From: a virus
Strand: one strand, 5' to 3'
IMG/VR virus record: IMGVR_UViG_3300048032_000621
Span: 1-45,478 of that record
DNA: 45,478 nt
The notes beneath the pieces were generated by a model. The model was given only the letters and a program-made list of their open reading frames with translations, was not told where the DNA came from and did no database searches. This document shows positions 13,895 through 20,713 of the stretch, piece after piece; within the stretch, counting starts at the first letter, position 1, and each line of letters opens with the position of its first letter. The translations under genes and the position numbers were made by a program.

Positions 13895-13940
13895 GTGTAT
13901 AGATAAACAACTCTGGCACTATTTTGTTAGAATATAGTAT

Positions 13941-13965
13941 TGTAGCGAGATTGCTACAGTATAAC
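13941..13965 (+). promoter_or_regulatory. Hairpin and GTATAAC box upstream of Hsp20 gene
   Basis: TGTAGC-GAGATT-GCTACA (13941-13958) is a perfect 6-bp inverted repeat, extendable with wobble pairs. It is followed at once by CAGTATAACTAAAT, which resembles the GTATAA(T/C) boxes before other genes. The Hsp20 start is 20 bases further on, after an A/T-rich leader. Possibly a promoter with an operator in front, or a structured leader. Confidence 0.45.
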
Positions 13966-13984
13966 TAAATAAAAATTTTAAATT

Positions 13985-14323
13985 ATGTATTTTAACACAA
14001 CACTTGAAGATTTAATTAACGACTCATTCGAAGCTGTAAATTCATTGAACGTAATTGGAGGTAAACAGGTTTTATTCGAAGACGGTAAAATAATGCTAGC
14101 TCTACCGGGCTTTACGAAAAAGGATATCGACATTCATATTGAAGATAGAGTTCTAACTGTAAGTTCAGAGGTAGAAGAAGATGGGTTTAGAAAATCATTT
14201 AGCAAAAAATTTAAATTATCGAATACGCTCGACGTAGACACTGCTTCGGCATCGATGAAAGATGGAGTTTTAACTATTGCTTTCGATAAAAATGAAAAAA
14301 GTAGAAAAATAGTTGTTAAATAA
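13985..14323 (+). CDS. Hsp20/alpha-crystallin small heat-shock protein
   Basis: A 112-residue small heat-shock protein. The alpha-crystallin domain covers about residues 25-112: LPGFTKKDIDIHIEDRVLTV in the middle and SASMKDGVLTIAFDKN near the end, the conserved A-x-x-x-G-V-L signature. Members bind unfolding proteins as oligomers and hold them for refolding by Hsp70/DnaJ. The variable N-terminal arm is short (about 24 residues), and there is almost no C-terminal extension, so assembly may be limited. Hsp20 genes are known in T4-like cyanophages. Here it is followed by a DnaJ-like gene and small unknowns, forming a chaperone cluster. Upstream signals include an inverted-repeat array and hairpin. 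Confidence 0.9.
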   Translation: MYFNTTLEDLINDSFEAVNSLNVIGGKQVLFEDGKIMLALPGFTKKDIDIHIEDRVLTVSSEVEEDGFRKSFSKKFKLSNTLDVDTASASMKDGVLTIAFDKNEKSRKIVVK

Positions 14324-14364
14324 TTTTTTTATCTCAGATTTTTTGCTTATATTAGTATAGTAAT
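14324..14364 (+). promoter_or_regulatory. 41-base repeated promoter-like element, copy 1
   Basis: Seven T, then ATCTCAGATT, then TTTTGCTTATATTAGTATAG, then TAAT. Two more near-identical copies lie at 20278-20318 and 20714-20754. Each copy ends 16-19 bases before an ATG. The TTGCTTA portion resembles the T4 MotA box but is one base short of its consensus. The strong identity and fixed position point to a shared promoter or transcription-factor site. Confidence 0.7.
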
Positions 14365-14380
14365 TAAAAATAAGAAAAAT

Positions 14381-14674
14381 ATGTTTGACGACTTTGATGG
14401 TTTTGAAGACCAAAATAATGATGAGCACGATGAAATAGCTCAGATCCAAAAAAATGCAGATATGGAAAATAACCTTCATGAATTAAAAGATAAACTAGTT
14501 AGAAATAATTGGGATATGATTTTAGAAAAGGGAGTTGATTTTAAATCAATGCAAGATAATGGTATCGAAATAGAACCAATCATAAGAACACTTCAACAAA
14601 TGTTAGACTGGTTTCAACAATCTGAAGAGTATGAAAAGTGTGCACATCTTAAAAAGATTTTAGATAATAAATAA
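14381..14674 (+). CDS. Small acidic protein with UVR-like C-terminal motif (paralogue 1)
   Basis: A 97-residue protein, not recognised as a whole. The N-terminus is very acidic (MFDDFDGFEDQNNDEHDE); the C-terminus is a helical hairpin ending WFQQSEEYEKCAHLKKIL, similar to UVR motifs that mediate helix-helix contacts in UvrB, UvrC, ClpC and McsA. The same ending occurs in the proteins at 15695 and 16298. It is likely an adaptor or binding partner rather than an enzyme. It is preceded by the 41-base repeated element, so it is probably the first gene of its transcript. Close to Hsp20 and DnaJ genes. Confidence 0.7.
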   Translation: MFDDFDGFEDQNNDEHDEIAQIQKNADMENNLHELKDKLVRNNWDMILEKGVDFKSMQDNGIEIEPIIRTLQQMLDWFQQSEEYEKCAHLKKILDNK

Positions 14675-14689
14675 CAATCTTCCTTCAAT

Positions 14690-14719
14690 AAAGGCCAATA
14701 GTTATAACCACTGGCCTTT
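14690..14719 (+). other. Hairpin AAAGGCCA/TGGCCTTT
   Basis: Perfect 8-bp inverted repeat (14690-14697 and 14712-14719) with a 14-base loop containing GTTATAAC, a palindrome also found in the terminator near 20238. Only three T close the stem, so termination would be weak. It separates the preceding small gene from the next operon. Confidence 0.5.
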
Positions 14720-14762
14720 GAGGGGATTGAAACATAATCAAATAAATGTGTATAAATATATT

Positions 14763-14957
14763 ATGGAAGAACAGTTACTAAAAGTCATTGCGGATCAACT
14801 TACGAGAATTGCAGATCTTATGGAAAATCAACAAAAGAGAGATGTTGTTGAAAAAAGAAAAAGCATTAAAGTCGTTAAAGAAGCCGTAAAGAAAAGAAAG
14901 AATGAATTACTACGAACTGCTGCAGATAGAAAAGACAGCAAGCCAAGCCGAGATTAA
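14763..14957 (+). CDS. Small coiled, Lys-rich protein (64 aa)
   Basis: Not recognised. I chose the ATG at 14763 (MEEQLLKVIADQLTRIADLM) rather than 14718, because the protein reads as one amphipathic helix from there and the upstream codons look like leader. After a coiled N-terminal half it becomes strongly basic (VKEAVKKRKNELL). Its last 56 bases overlap the start of the DnaJ gene in another frame, an unusually long overlap. TATAAATA lies at 14751-14758, four bases before the ATG. Confidence 0.65.
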   Translation: MEEQLLKVIADQLTRIADLMENQQKRDVVEKRKSIKVVKEAVKKRKNELLRTAADRKDSKPSRD

Positions 14958-15702
14958 GAAGGCATATCGTAAACTAGCAAAGCAATATCATCCCGATACA
15001 GTCGAAGGGGATGAGTCTTCCTTTAAAGAAATAGTCACAGCTTATGAGGTTTTATCTGACGAGAATAGAAAAAGAAAATACGATATTGAATTAGAATATC
15101 GTCCTTCAGAAAATCCATTCGACAGTTGGTTTAGAAATGGAGAAGGATCCTTTAGCGATATGTTTAATGATGCATTCGGTTCTTCATCTAAAGGAAGAGA
15201 TGTTACCGTTAGAATGATAATAACCCTAGAAGAATCCTATCATGGAACTCAAAAGAGAGTAGATCTGGGTTCTAAAAAACTAAACGTTAATATACCTAAA
15301 GGAGTTTATGAAGGTATGAAGTTAAAGATTAGTGGAAAAGGTCAACCTCATCCTGCTAATTCATCTGCACCCAACGGAGATCTAATCATTATAATTAATT
15401 TAAAGTATAATGATAGGATTATATTAAACGGAAATGACATATATGTAGATGTAGATGTTCCCTTCTATGATATGATCCTAGGTACTGAAATAGAAATTAC
15501 CACACCTTTCTATAAAATAAAGGTAAATGTACCTCCAAATTCACAGAATAATAAGATATTAAGAATAAGTGGTAAAGGATTCCCGATATATAGTATGAAT
15601 ACTTATGGTAACCTTATGGTGAAATTAAATGCATTTAATCCGCCCCTTAAAGATTCACAAATAGACTTAATAAAAAAAATAAAAGAAATAGACAATGAAT
15701 GA
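14902..15702 (+). CDS. DnaJ/CbpA-type co-chaperone without zinc finger
   Basis: A 266-residue type B J-protein. The J domain starts at residue 1 (NYYELLQIEKTASQAEIKKA), with H30-P31-D32 in QYHPDT, the residues that stimulate Hsp70 ATPase. A short Gly/Ser linker (about 68-95) leads to two beta-barrel substrate-binding domains (about 96-250), with KGVYEGMKLKISGKGQ. The cysteine-rich zinc-binding domain of full DnaJ is absent, as in CbpA. It would act in the cytoplasm with host DnaK. The start is fixed by the J domain, so the 56-base overlap with the upstream gene is real. It overlaps the next gene by eight bases. Confidence 0.93.
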   Translation: MNYYELLQIEKTASQAEIKKAYRKLAKQYHPDTVEGDESSFKEIVTAYEVLSDENRKRKYDIELEYRPSENPFDSWFRNGEGSFSDMFNDAFGSSSKGRDVTVRMIITLEESYHGTQKRVDLGSKKLNVNIPKGVYEGMKLKISGKGQPHPANSSAPNGDLIIIINLKYNDRIILNGNDIYVDVDVPFYDMILGTEIEITTPFYKIKVNVPPNSQNNKILRISGKGFPIYSMNTYGNLMVKLNAFNPPLKDSQIDLIKKIKEIDNE

Positions 15703-16000
15703 TTTACCAGATTTTGACGAATGGGATAATTCAGATACCAGTAGAAACAATCAAGAATTTGAAATTAATAATAGTGTAGAATCAATCGCGTTTATTGAAC
15801 AATTAAAATCATCATCGAAAGAGATCATGATGGAGTTAATTTATAAAGCCATAATAGAAAATGAAATGGGAGCTTTAAATAATAGTACTCCTGTAGAAGA
15901 AAAAATAGCAGCATTAGAAACAGTCATTAAATACTTTGTAGAAAAGGAAGAATATGAAAGATGCCATGAACTTAAAAAAATCATAAGCAATATATGTTAA
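15695..16000 (+). CDS. Small protein with UVR-like C-terminal motif (paralogue 2)
   Basis: A 101-residue protein. It shares the plan of the protein at 14381: acidic, aromatic start (MNDLPDFDEWDNSDTS) and a helical C-terminus IKYFVEKEEYERCHELKKII. The start overlaps the DnaJ stop by eight bases, so the two are likely made in linked amounts, which suggests it works with the J-protein or its Hsp70 partner. No catalytic motif is visible. The family tie to the paralogues is seen in sequence; the chaperone link is inference. Confidence 0.75.
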   Translation: MNDLPDFDEWDNSDTSRNNQEFEINNSVESIAFIEQLKSSSKEIMMELIYKAIIENEMGALNNSTPVEEKIAALETVIKYFVEKEEYERCHELKKIISNIC

Positions 16001-16191
16001 TAATTAATGTAGAAAAGGGAAATATAGAAAAAGCGCTAAAACAGTATAAGCGTAAAACTATTAGAACTAAGCAAATGAAAAAGCTTAGAGATAATCAAGT
16101 TCACACCAAACCCTCTGCAACAAAAAGACTTAAGTTTCAAAAAGCTATCTATCTTCAAAAGAAATCTGAAGCCGAGAACAAGGATAAGTAG
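15994..16191 (+). CDS. Small highly basic protein (65 aa)
   Basis: Not recognised. It is Lys/Arg-rich throughout (KALKQYKRKTIRTKQMKKLR), giving a strong positive charge that resembles small ribosomal proteins such as bS21, which phages sometimes carry. The match is by composition and the IEKALKQYKRK-like start only, so bS21 is a possibility rather than a call. It overlaps the upstream gene by seven bases. Confidence 0.65.
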   Translation: MLIINVEKGNIEKALKQYKRKTIRTKQMKKLRDNQVHTKPSATKRLKFQKAIYLQKKSEAENKDK

Positions 16192-16297
16192 AAATATAAT
16201 AACATATTTTTTTACTTCATTTTACCCTAGCACATAGCAGAATTAAATATATAAATTGAGATTAATATTATCTCGATCTAAAAAAATATACTTTGTA

Positions 16298-16555
16298 ATG
16301 AAGGATTCTTATAGTGATGATAAAGACGCTTTAATGAGGTCAAGTTATTATACCATCACGCGCAATTTTACTAAAACTATCAATAGATTTATTGTGTTCA
16401 GCGAAGGTAAGAACACGATAGAGATCCCTCATGGCGAAGGTCAAAGAAGTAAATTTATAGATATTATAATAGAATACTTCGAAGAACTTGAGGAATATGA
16501 AAAATGTGACACGTTGTTACAGCTTAAAAAAACGGTAATAATGGCAGGAGACTAA
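16298..16555 (+). CDS. Small protein with UVR-like C-terminal motif (paralogue 3)
   Basis: I chose the ATG at 16298 (85 residues) over a TTG at 16256, since the upstream codons lack similarity to anything and ATG is used elsewhere. The C-terminal part, IIEYFEELEEYEKCDTLLQL, repeats the EEYEKC motif of the proteins at 14381 and 15695. The N-terminal half differs from both, so this is the most diverged member. A 106-base gap precedes it with A/T-rich sequence and a weak GAGAT/ATCTC inverted repeat but no clear promoter. Function unknown. Confidence 0.68.
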   Translation: MKDSYSDDKDALMRSSYYTITRNFTKTINRFIVFSEGKNTIEIPHGEGQRSKFIDIIIEYFEELEEYEKCDTLLQLKKTVIMAGD

Positions 16556-16569
16556 AAAAATCAAACTTA

Positions 16570-17298
16570 ATGAGCAAAAACAATTCAAACAATAAATCTT
16601 CATCTAGCCCCACTGGACCTAGAAGAAGAAGGTACGGAATAAAAGAAGCAGAATTAAAAGGAGTACAATTAAGACAATCACAGAAAAAATATACAAATAC
16701 AATACTAGAAAATCAAATAACATTTTGTACTGGACCGGCCGGAACTTCAAAAACCTTTACAGCATGTTACACCGCTTTATTATTATTAGCTAGAAAAGAG
16801 ATTTCACAAATAGTATTATGTAAACCCATCCAGGAAGCAGGTGAAAAGTTAGGATTTTTACCAGGAGATATTGCAGATAAGATAGATCCATTCATGCAAT
16901 CATACATATCAAACATTACAAAAATAGTAGGAGCTGAAATAGCACAAACTCTCGTAGAGAAAGAAGTTATTGTATTTAGACCAATGGCTTATATGAGAGG
17001 TGATACATTTGACGGATCATTAATGGTATTAGATGAAGCACAGAATGCAACGTTCAAGCAGTTAATGTTATTTGTAACAAGAATGGGTAAAGACTCTAAG
17101 GTTATAGTAACAGGAGACGTTAGCCAGCATGATATATCTAAAGCCAATGTTGGTTTACCTTCGTTTACTGAATTAATGACAGGTATTAAAGGAATAGGTG
17201 TGCATGAATTTACTGAAAAAGATATTGTTAGAGCAAAGATCCTTCAAGAAGTTGTAAAGAGATACGATAAGTGGAAGGAAAACCACGAGCCTAAATAA
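16570..17298 (+). CDS. phoH: PhoH-like P-loop ATPase
   Basis: A 242-residue PhoH family ATPase. Walker A is GPAGTSKT at residues 55-62; Walker B is LMVLDEAQN near 151-159; a sensor-like VTGDVSQHDI follows. The first 25 residues are a low-complexity Ser/Asn/Arg tail. PhoH proteins are common in marine phages and are thought to act on RNA or in phosphate-stress responses; the precise phage role is unsettled. It precedes RNase HII by a short gap, so a link to nucleic-acid turnover is reasonable. It starts 14 bases after the previous stop, with an A-rich leader. Confidence 0.93.
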   Translation: MSKNNSNNKSSSSPTGPRRRRYGIKEAELKGVQLRQSQKKYTNTILENQITFCTGPAGTSKTFTACYTALLLLARKEISQIVLCKPIQEAGEKLGFLPGDIADKIDPFMQSYISNITKIVGAEIAQTLVEKEVIVFRPMAYMRGDTFDGSLMVLDEAQNATFKQLMLFVTRMGKDSKVIVTGDVSQHDISKANVGLPSFTELMTGIKGIGVHEFTEKDIVRAKILQEVVKRYDKWKENHEPK

Positions 17299-17339
17299 AC
17301 ATTTCACTAAATGTGTGTATAACTCCTATAAAACTTAAT

Positions 17340-17969
17340 ATGGAGAAAGCAAAACACATCTTACTTAAAGGAAGTTATAATGACGATAGAAGTATCGTTG
17401 AAGTTGGAATAGACGAAGCAGGTCGAGGCGCCTTGGCAGGACCAGTTACAGTATCTGCGGTTATTATGCCGTATGGATTTAACCATCCTTTAATAAAAGA
17501 TTCTAAATTGCTAAATGAATCTCAGAGAAAAGAGGCTAGGGAAATAGTATTAGATAACGCAATTGCGTATAGCGTTCAGCATATAGATACGGAAACAATA
17601 GAATCTACTAACATATTAAAGGCTACTCTTCTAGGAATGAAAGAATGTCTAAACACCATTGACAATTCATTTAATTTTATATTAGTGGATGGAGATCAAT
17701 TCCACGGATATGAAGGAATACCTTTTAAAACTGTAATAGGTGGAGATAATAAATATAGTTCTATCGCTGCTGCATCTATACTTGCTAAAACAAGTAGAGA
17801 TATGTTAATGAAAGAATTAGATGAAGAAACTCCAGGATATGGATGGAATTCTAATAAAGGATATGGAACAAAACAACATATAACTGCAATAAAGGAAATG
17901 GGAGCCAGTGATTCACATAGGCCTTCATTTATATCACATTTATTAACTACTACTAATTCATTATTCTAA
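17340..17969 (+). CDS. rnhB: Ribonuclease HII
   Basis: An RNase HII of 209 residues from the ATG at 17340 (an in-frame ATG at 17313 would add nine). The signature GIDEAGRGALAGPV includes catalytic D25 and E26; LVDGDQ near residue 115-120 supplies another acidic residue, and the C-terminal SIAAASILAKTSRD and ASDSHRPSF match the family. It cuts RNA in RNA-DNA hybrids at embedded ribonucleotides, helping remove primers or misinserted ribonucleotides during phage DNA replication. T4 uses an unrelated 5'-nuclease RNase H, so this is a different solution. Stop overlaps the next ATG by one base. Confidence 0.95.
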   Translation: MEKAKHILLKGSYNDDRSIVEVGIDEAGRGALAGPVTVSAVIMPYGFNHPLIKDSKLLNESQRKEAREIVLDNAIAYSVQHIDTETIESTNILKATLLGMKECLNTIDNSFNFILVDGDQFHGYEGIPFKTVIGGDNKYSSIAAASILAKTSRDMLMKELDEETPGYGWNSNKGYGTKQHITAIKEMGASDSHRPSFISHLLTTTNSLF

Positions 17970-18310
17970 TGAAACTTTTTTACGGCTTTTTATTATTCCT
18001 ATTAGGGCAAGGACTTATTTGGATTCAAACTAATGGACAATTTGTATGGCCTTGGTTTAAGAAAAACCCATGGCCAGTTGCCATTGGAATGGGTTCTATT
18101 ATTAGTTACATTTTAATTAAAGCAACACAGATGGTTGTTGAGCACTTTGACGGTTTACTTTGGCCCGGAAGATTCATAGGTTTTGCTAGTGGTATTTTTA
18201 TATTTACTGCTATGACTTATTACTTTATGAATGAAGGTATCACGGCGAAGACCGGAGTGTCTCTGCTGTTAACCCTTATTTTAATATCAATACAAATACT
18301 ATGGAAATAA
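17969..18310 (+). CDS. Small membrane protein, three to four transmembrane helices
   Basis: A 113-residue hydrophobic protein. Membrane stretches lie at about residues 3-18, 33-52, 66-86 and 93-112 (GVSLLLTLILISIQILWK). No recognised family. Its ATG overlaps the RNase HII stop by one base, and its end overlaps the glycosyltransferase start by ten bases, so the three are probably translated together. It could anchor or serve the following glycosyltransferase at the inner membrane, but this rests on position only. Confidence 0.72.
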   Translation: MKLFYGFLLFLLGQGLIWIQTNGQFVWPWFKKNPWPVAIGMGSIISYILIKATQMVVEHFDGLLWPGRFIGFASGIFIFTAMTYYFMNEGITAKTGVSLLLTLILISIQILWK

Positions 18311-19026
18311 ATTCAGTTACAGTTGTTCTTACCTCATGTGGGAGAGTTGATCTTTTAGAAAAAACACTAGACTCTTTTTTTAAATTCAACACGTATCCAA
18401 TTGAAAGATTTATTATAACAGAGGACTCCGCACAGGAAGAAGTATTTGATGCATGTAATGAGCTTAATAAGAAGTATAATAACTCTTTAGAGTTTATGTT
18501 TAATGAAAATAAACTAGGACAGTCAAAGTCAATAGATAAAGCATACTCTACCGTAGCTACTAAATATGTTTTTCATTGTGAAGAAGATTGGGAATTCTAT
18601 AGACATGGATTTATCGAAGATTCTATTAGAATTCTCTCTGCTAGTGAAAAAATATTACAAGTATGGATACGCCCAAAGAACGATAGGATTTTAAATAAAA
18701 TATCCGAAAGAGTATTTGAATTAAACGGAATGAAAGTTAGAGCTGTTCTTCCTGTCAGTTTTTCAACAGGAGACTTGAACGAAGATGGTACTCCCATGAT
18801 AGTTAGGGATTATATGGGATTTAGTTGGAATCCAGGCTTAAAAAGAATGAGCGATTATAGACTATTAAATAACGGGTACACGGGAATGGTTAGAGAACAT
18901 CTTGTAGATCACTGGTATAGAGATAAAGGTTTTATAGTTGTTAGTTTATCGGTGGACGATAATGATGGATATGTTAAACACATTGGATGGGATAGAAGAG
19001 CTGGAGATCCTGGATTCGTAGGATAG
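18301..19026 (+). CDS. Glycosyltransferase family 2-like protein
   Basis: A 241-residue GT-A glycosyltransferase-like protein. It begins SVTVVLTSCGRVDLLEKTLD, the usual first strand and helix, and has an acidic motif H92-C-E-E-D-W97 where the DXD metal motif normally stands. The C-terminal part (DYMGFSWNPGLKRMSDYRLL) resembles other bacterial sugar-transferase-like proteins. It would transfer a sugar in the cytoplasm; acceptor unknown. It is far from the fibre glycosyltransferases and follows a membrane protein gene with a ten-base overlap. A role in modifying DNA, virion or host glycan cannot be told apart. Confidence 0.8.
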   Translation: MEINSVTVVLTSCGRVDLLEKTLDSFFKFNTYPIERFIITEDSAQEEVFDACNELNKKYNNSLEFMFNENKLGQSKSIDKAYSTVATKYVFHCEEDWEFYRHGFIEDSIRILSASEKILQVWIRPKNDRILNKISERVFELNGMKVRAVLPVSFSTGDLNEDGTPMIVRDYMGFSWNPGLKRMSDYRLLNNGYTGMVREHLVDHWYRDKGFIVVSLSVDDNDGYVKHIGWDRRAGDPGFVG

Positions 19027-19033
19027 ATATATA
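19026..19033 (+). promoter_or_regulatory. GATATATA box
   Basis: GATATATAG immediately before the ATG at 19038. The same box recurs near 8199, 22363, 23737, 35203 and 36649, with GAATATATA variants at 27702, 31469 and 38833. Candidate late promoter core or initiation element. Confidence 0.4.
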
Positions 19034-19037
19034 GAGT

Positions 19038-19595
19038 ATGAAACATCTAATGACATTCGAAAAGTATTACGCATATAACGATTTCAAAAAGAACTGGGGT
19101 TCTCCTGAAGAAATGAAACAGGAAGTTGAATGGATTATGGCTAGATTATTACCTAAGGAAGATATGCTTAAAAGCATTGAAGATCTTTCAACCGACAAGG
19201 GTATTAAATTTGAAATCAAATTATCTTCTAAAGATACAATCCACATGTATAAAGTAAGTGGATGGAGAATGCAAGAAAATGATGGATGGGAATATTACTA
19301 TAACAAAAAGAAAACCATCTATAGAAAATTAAAGAATCAACTAGAAAAAGAAATCTTATCTGATCTAGAATTATTCTTAAAATACTTTAAATCATACGAT
19401 CTATATGCACAATACATCGATGATGGTGGACAATATAGAGCCGCAAAAAATAACAATTCTTCTATTATAGACAGATTTGACAATTTATCATCTTCTGATA
19501 AAAAGAAAGCTAAGAAAGAATTGCTTAAACATTTTAAGGCATCTTATAAAGGAAAAGATATCGTTGATCAGGTAAACAACCTTTTCAAATCCTAG
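19038..19595 (+). CDS. Unknown protein with a capsid-targeting-like start (185 aa)
   Basis: Not recognised overall. The N-terminus MKHLMTFEKYYAYND loosely follows the MKxIKxFExF pattern of T4 internal head proteins and of four other proteins in this window, though the protease-site residues are not clear here. The body is helical and charged, with a tyrosine-rich middle (GWEYYYNKKKTIYRKLKNQL) and a basic C-terminus. A GATATATA box precedes it and a terminator follows, so it is a one-gene transcript or the end of one. Packaging in the head is a hypothesis; this is the weakest of the five candidates. Confidence 0.7.
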   Translation: MKHLMTFEKYYAYNDFKKNWGSPEEMKQEVEWIMARLLPKEDMLKSIEDLSTDKGIKFEIKLSSKDTIHMYKVSGWRMQENDGWEYYYNKKKTIYRKLKNQLEKEILSDLELFLKYFKSYDLYAQYIDDGGQYRAAKNNNSSIIDRFDNLSSSDKKKAKKELLKHFKASYKGKDIVDQVNNLFKS

Positions 19596-19607
19596 CTTTT
19601 TAAAAAT

Positions 19608-19629
19608 AACCCAAATTCATTGGGTTTTT
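19608..19629 (+). terminator. Intrinsic terminator three bases before a start codon
   Basis: AACCCAA-ATTCA-TTGGGTT stem (19608-19614 and 19620-19626) with a T-run 19625-19629. It ends the preceding gene's transcript; the next ATG is at 19633, leaving no room for a promoter between them. Confidence 0.85.
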
Positions 19630-19632
19630 ATT

Positions 19633-20229
19633 ATGACTATTTACGTAGCACCTCCAAGGGGAATAAAGGAAAAAGAGGCAATTCGACTCTGGCTTTCACA
19701 TTATGGTCATGAAATAATATGGCTAGATCTTAGACGCAAGGTCAAAGGCCCTTTACTATTATGTGGAGGAGCAGACATTGGAAAAGACGAAGAAAGGGAC
19801 GCTAAAGAATTCGTATGGATTAAACAGGCCCTGGATTCTAATAATAGAATATTAGGAATATGTAGAGGAATGCAAATCCTAAATCATTATTTTGGAGGAA
19901 CGGTAGAAGATTTATCTGATGCAATAGTAGAAGATCATAAAGCAGCTGACTTTTCAGAAGACGTTGATCATAGCGGGAAGCCATCTCAATTCCATACGGT
20001 TGAAGATTTAAATGGAACATTAACTAGTGTTAATTCTAGGCATCATCAACACTGTAATATACTAGCTAAAAACTTCAAAGCTACACATCTTTCATATCCA
20101 TTATATTCTGTAGTTGAAGGATTCGAAGACTTAGATAAAAAGATATGGGCAGTTCAATGGCATCCTGAAAAGATGGAGTCAGAAGATAACGAATATCCTT
20201 TAGGTAAACTGTACCATAAGTTTTTGTAA
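19633..20229 (+). CDS. Class I glutamine amidotransferase-like protein (C26 type)
   Basis: A 198-residue stand-alone class I glutamine amidotransferase domain. The nucleophile elbow is GICRGMQ with C77; the His-Glu pair is H177 and E179 in QWHPEKM. LLLCGGADIG near residue 38-47 forms the usual oxyanion region. Such domains release ammonia from glutamine for a partner synthase, or hydrolyse gamma-glutamyl bonds (C26 peptidases such as PuuD). No synthase partner lies next to it, so gamma-glutamyl hydrolysis is plausible. The start follows a terminator by three bases, and its own terminator follows two bases after the stop. Confidence 0.87.
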   Translation: MTIYVAPPRGIKEKEAIRLWLSHYGHEIIWLDLRRKVKGPLLLCGGADIGKDEERDAKEFVWIKQALDSNNRILGICRGMQILNHYFGGTVEDLSDAIVEDHKAADFSEDVDHSGKPSQFHTVEDLNGTLTSVNSRHHQHCNILAKNFKATHLSYPLYSVVEGFEDLDKKIWAVQWHPEKMESEDNEYPLGKLYHKFL

Positions 20230-20230
20230 T

Positions 20231-20258
20231 AACTTCTGGTTATAACCAAAAGTTTTTT
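20231..20258 (+). terminator. Intrinsic terminator after the glutamine amidotransferase
   Basis: AACTT-c-TGGT, loop TATA, ACCA-a-AAGTT, then TTTTTT (20253-20258), with one mismatch. The core TGGTTATAACCA is a perfect 12-base palindrome. Confidence 0.8.
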
Positions 20259-20277
20259 GAAAATAAACAGCTAAAAG

Positions 20278-20318
20278 TTTTTTTATCTCAGATTTTTTGC
20301 TTATATTAGTATAGTAAT
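20278..20318 (+). promoter_or_regulatory. 41-base repeated promoter-like element, copy 2
   Basis: Identical to copy 1 over the seven T, ATCTCAGATT, TTTTGCTTATATTAGTATAG and TAAT. The upstream AAATAAACAG and TAAAA-GTTTT flank is also shared with copy 3. It follows a terminator and precedes the ATG at 20335 by 16 bases, exactly where a promoter is needed. Confidence 0.75.
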
Positions 20319-20334
20319 CAATCAAGCAATAATA

Positions 20335-20559
20335 ATGATCAGAAAAAAACTTCACAAACATCAATCAAATCCTGTAATAATCGACTTAACGGGTCCTGAA
20401 GGAAATGCCTTCATGCTATTAGCCTACGCAAAAAGTTTTTCAAAAGATCTTGGAAAGGATTGGGAAACTCTTTATTCTCAAATGACAGGAGGAGACTATG
20501 AAAATCTTATTAAGGTATTTGACGAAGCGTTTGGAGATTTTGTAATCTTAGAAAGGTAA
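20335..20559 (+). CDS. Small conserved-looking phage protein of unknown function (74 aa)
   Basis: Seventy-four residues: a basic start (MIRKKLHKHQS), then VIIDLTGPEGNAFMLLAYA and a helical end GGDYENLIKVFDEAFGDFV. I have the impression of similar short proteins in other large phages, where they are unannotated, but I cannot name a family. It begins after the second copy of the 41-base element and its stop overlaps the next ATG by one base (TAATG). Soluble; no motif for catalysis. Confidence 0.75.
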   Translation: MIRKKLHKHQSNPVIIDLTGPEGNAFMLLAYAKSFSKDLGKDWETLYSQMTGGDYENLIKVFDEAFGDFVILER

Positions 20560-20696
20560 TGGAAAACAAGGGTAAGAAATTAAAAGAAGTAAATTTAACA
20601 TTACAAGAGTGGCTTGATGCCCTTCGTATGCCTACTCCTGTGAGAAACAAGAAAAAGTATCGAAGAAAGAATAAGCATAAAAATAAAGAAGATTAA
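20559..20696 (+). CDS. Very small basic protein (45 aa)
   Basis: An ORF too short for usual cut-offs: ATG at 20559 overlaps the preceding stop by one base and runs to TAA at 20694-20696. The product starts MENKGKKLKEVNLTLQEWLD and ends in a dense Lys/Arg tail (KKKYRRKNKHKNKED). Tight coupling and the helix plus basic tail make it a credible gene, perhaps nucleic-acid or ribosome binding. Function unknown. Confidence 0.6.
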   Translation: MENKGKKLKEVNLTLQEWLDALRMPTPVRNKKKYRRKNKHKNKED

Positions 20697-20713
20697 AAAT
20701 AAACAGTAAAATG

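Noticed and set aside
14751-14758. TATAAATA as a T4 late promoter before the small gene at 14763
   Set aside because: The sequence equals the T4 late consensus, but it is only four bases before the ATG, and chance matches are expected in such A/T-rich DNA. I kept it only as a note.
14902-14957. Frameshift joining the small basic protein to DnaJ
   Set aside because: Both proteins have complete sensible ends, and the J domain begins exactly at its own ATG; a simple overlap explains the data.
15994-16191. Firm assignment of the 65-residue basic protein as ribosomal protein bS21
   Set aside because: Length and charge fit, but I could not see enough of the bS21 sequence pattern to name it.
16256-16297. 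TTG start at 16256 for the third UVR-like paralogue
   Set aside because: An in-frame ATG at 16298 follows an A/T-rich leader and the extra residues have no counterpart in the paralogues.
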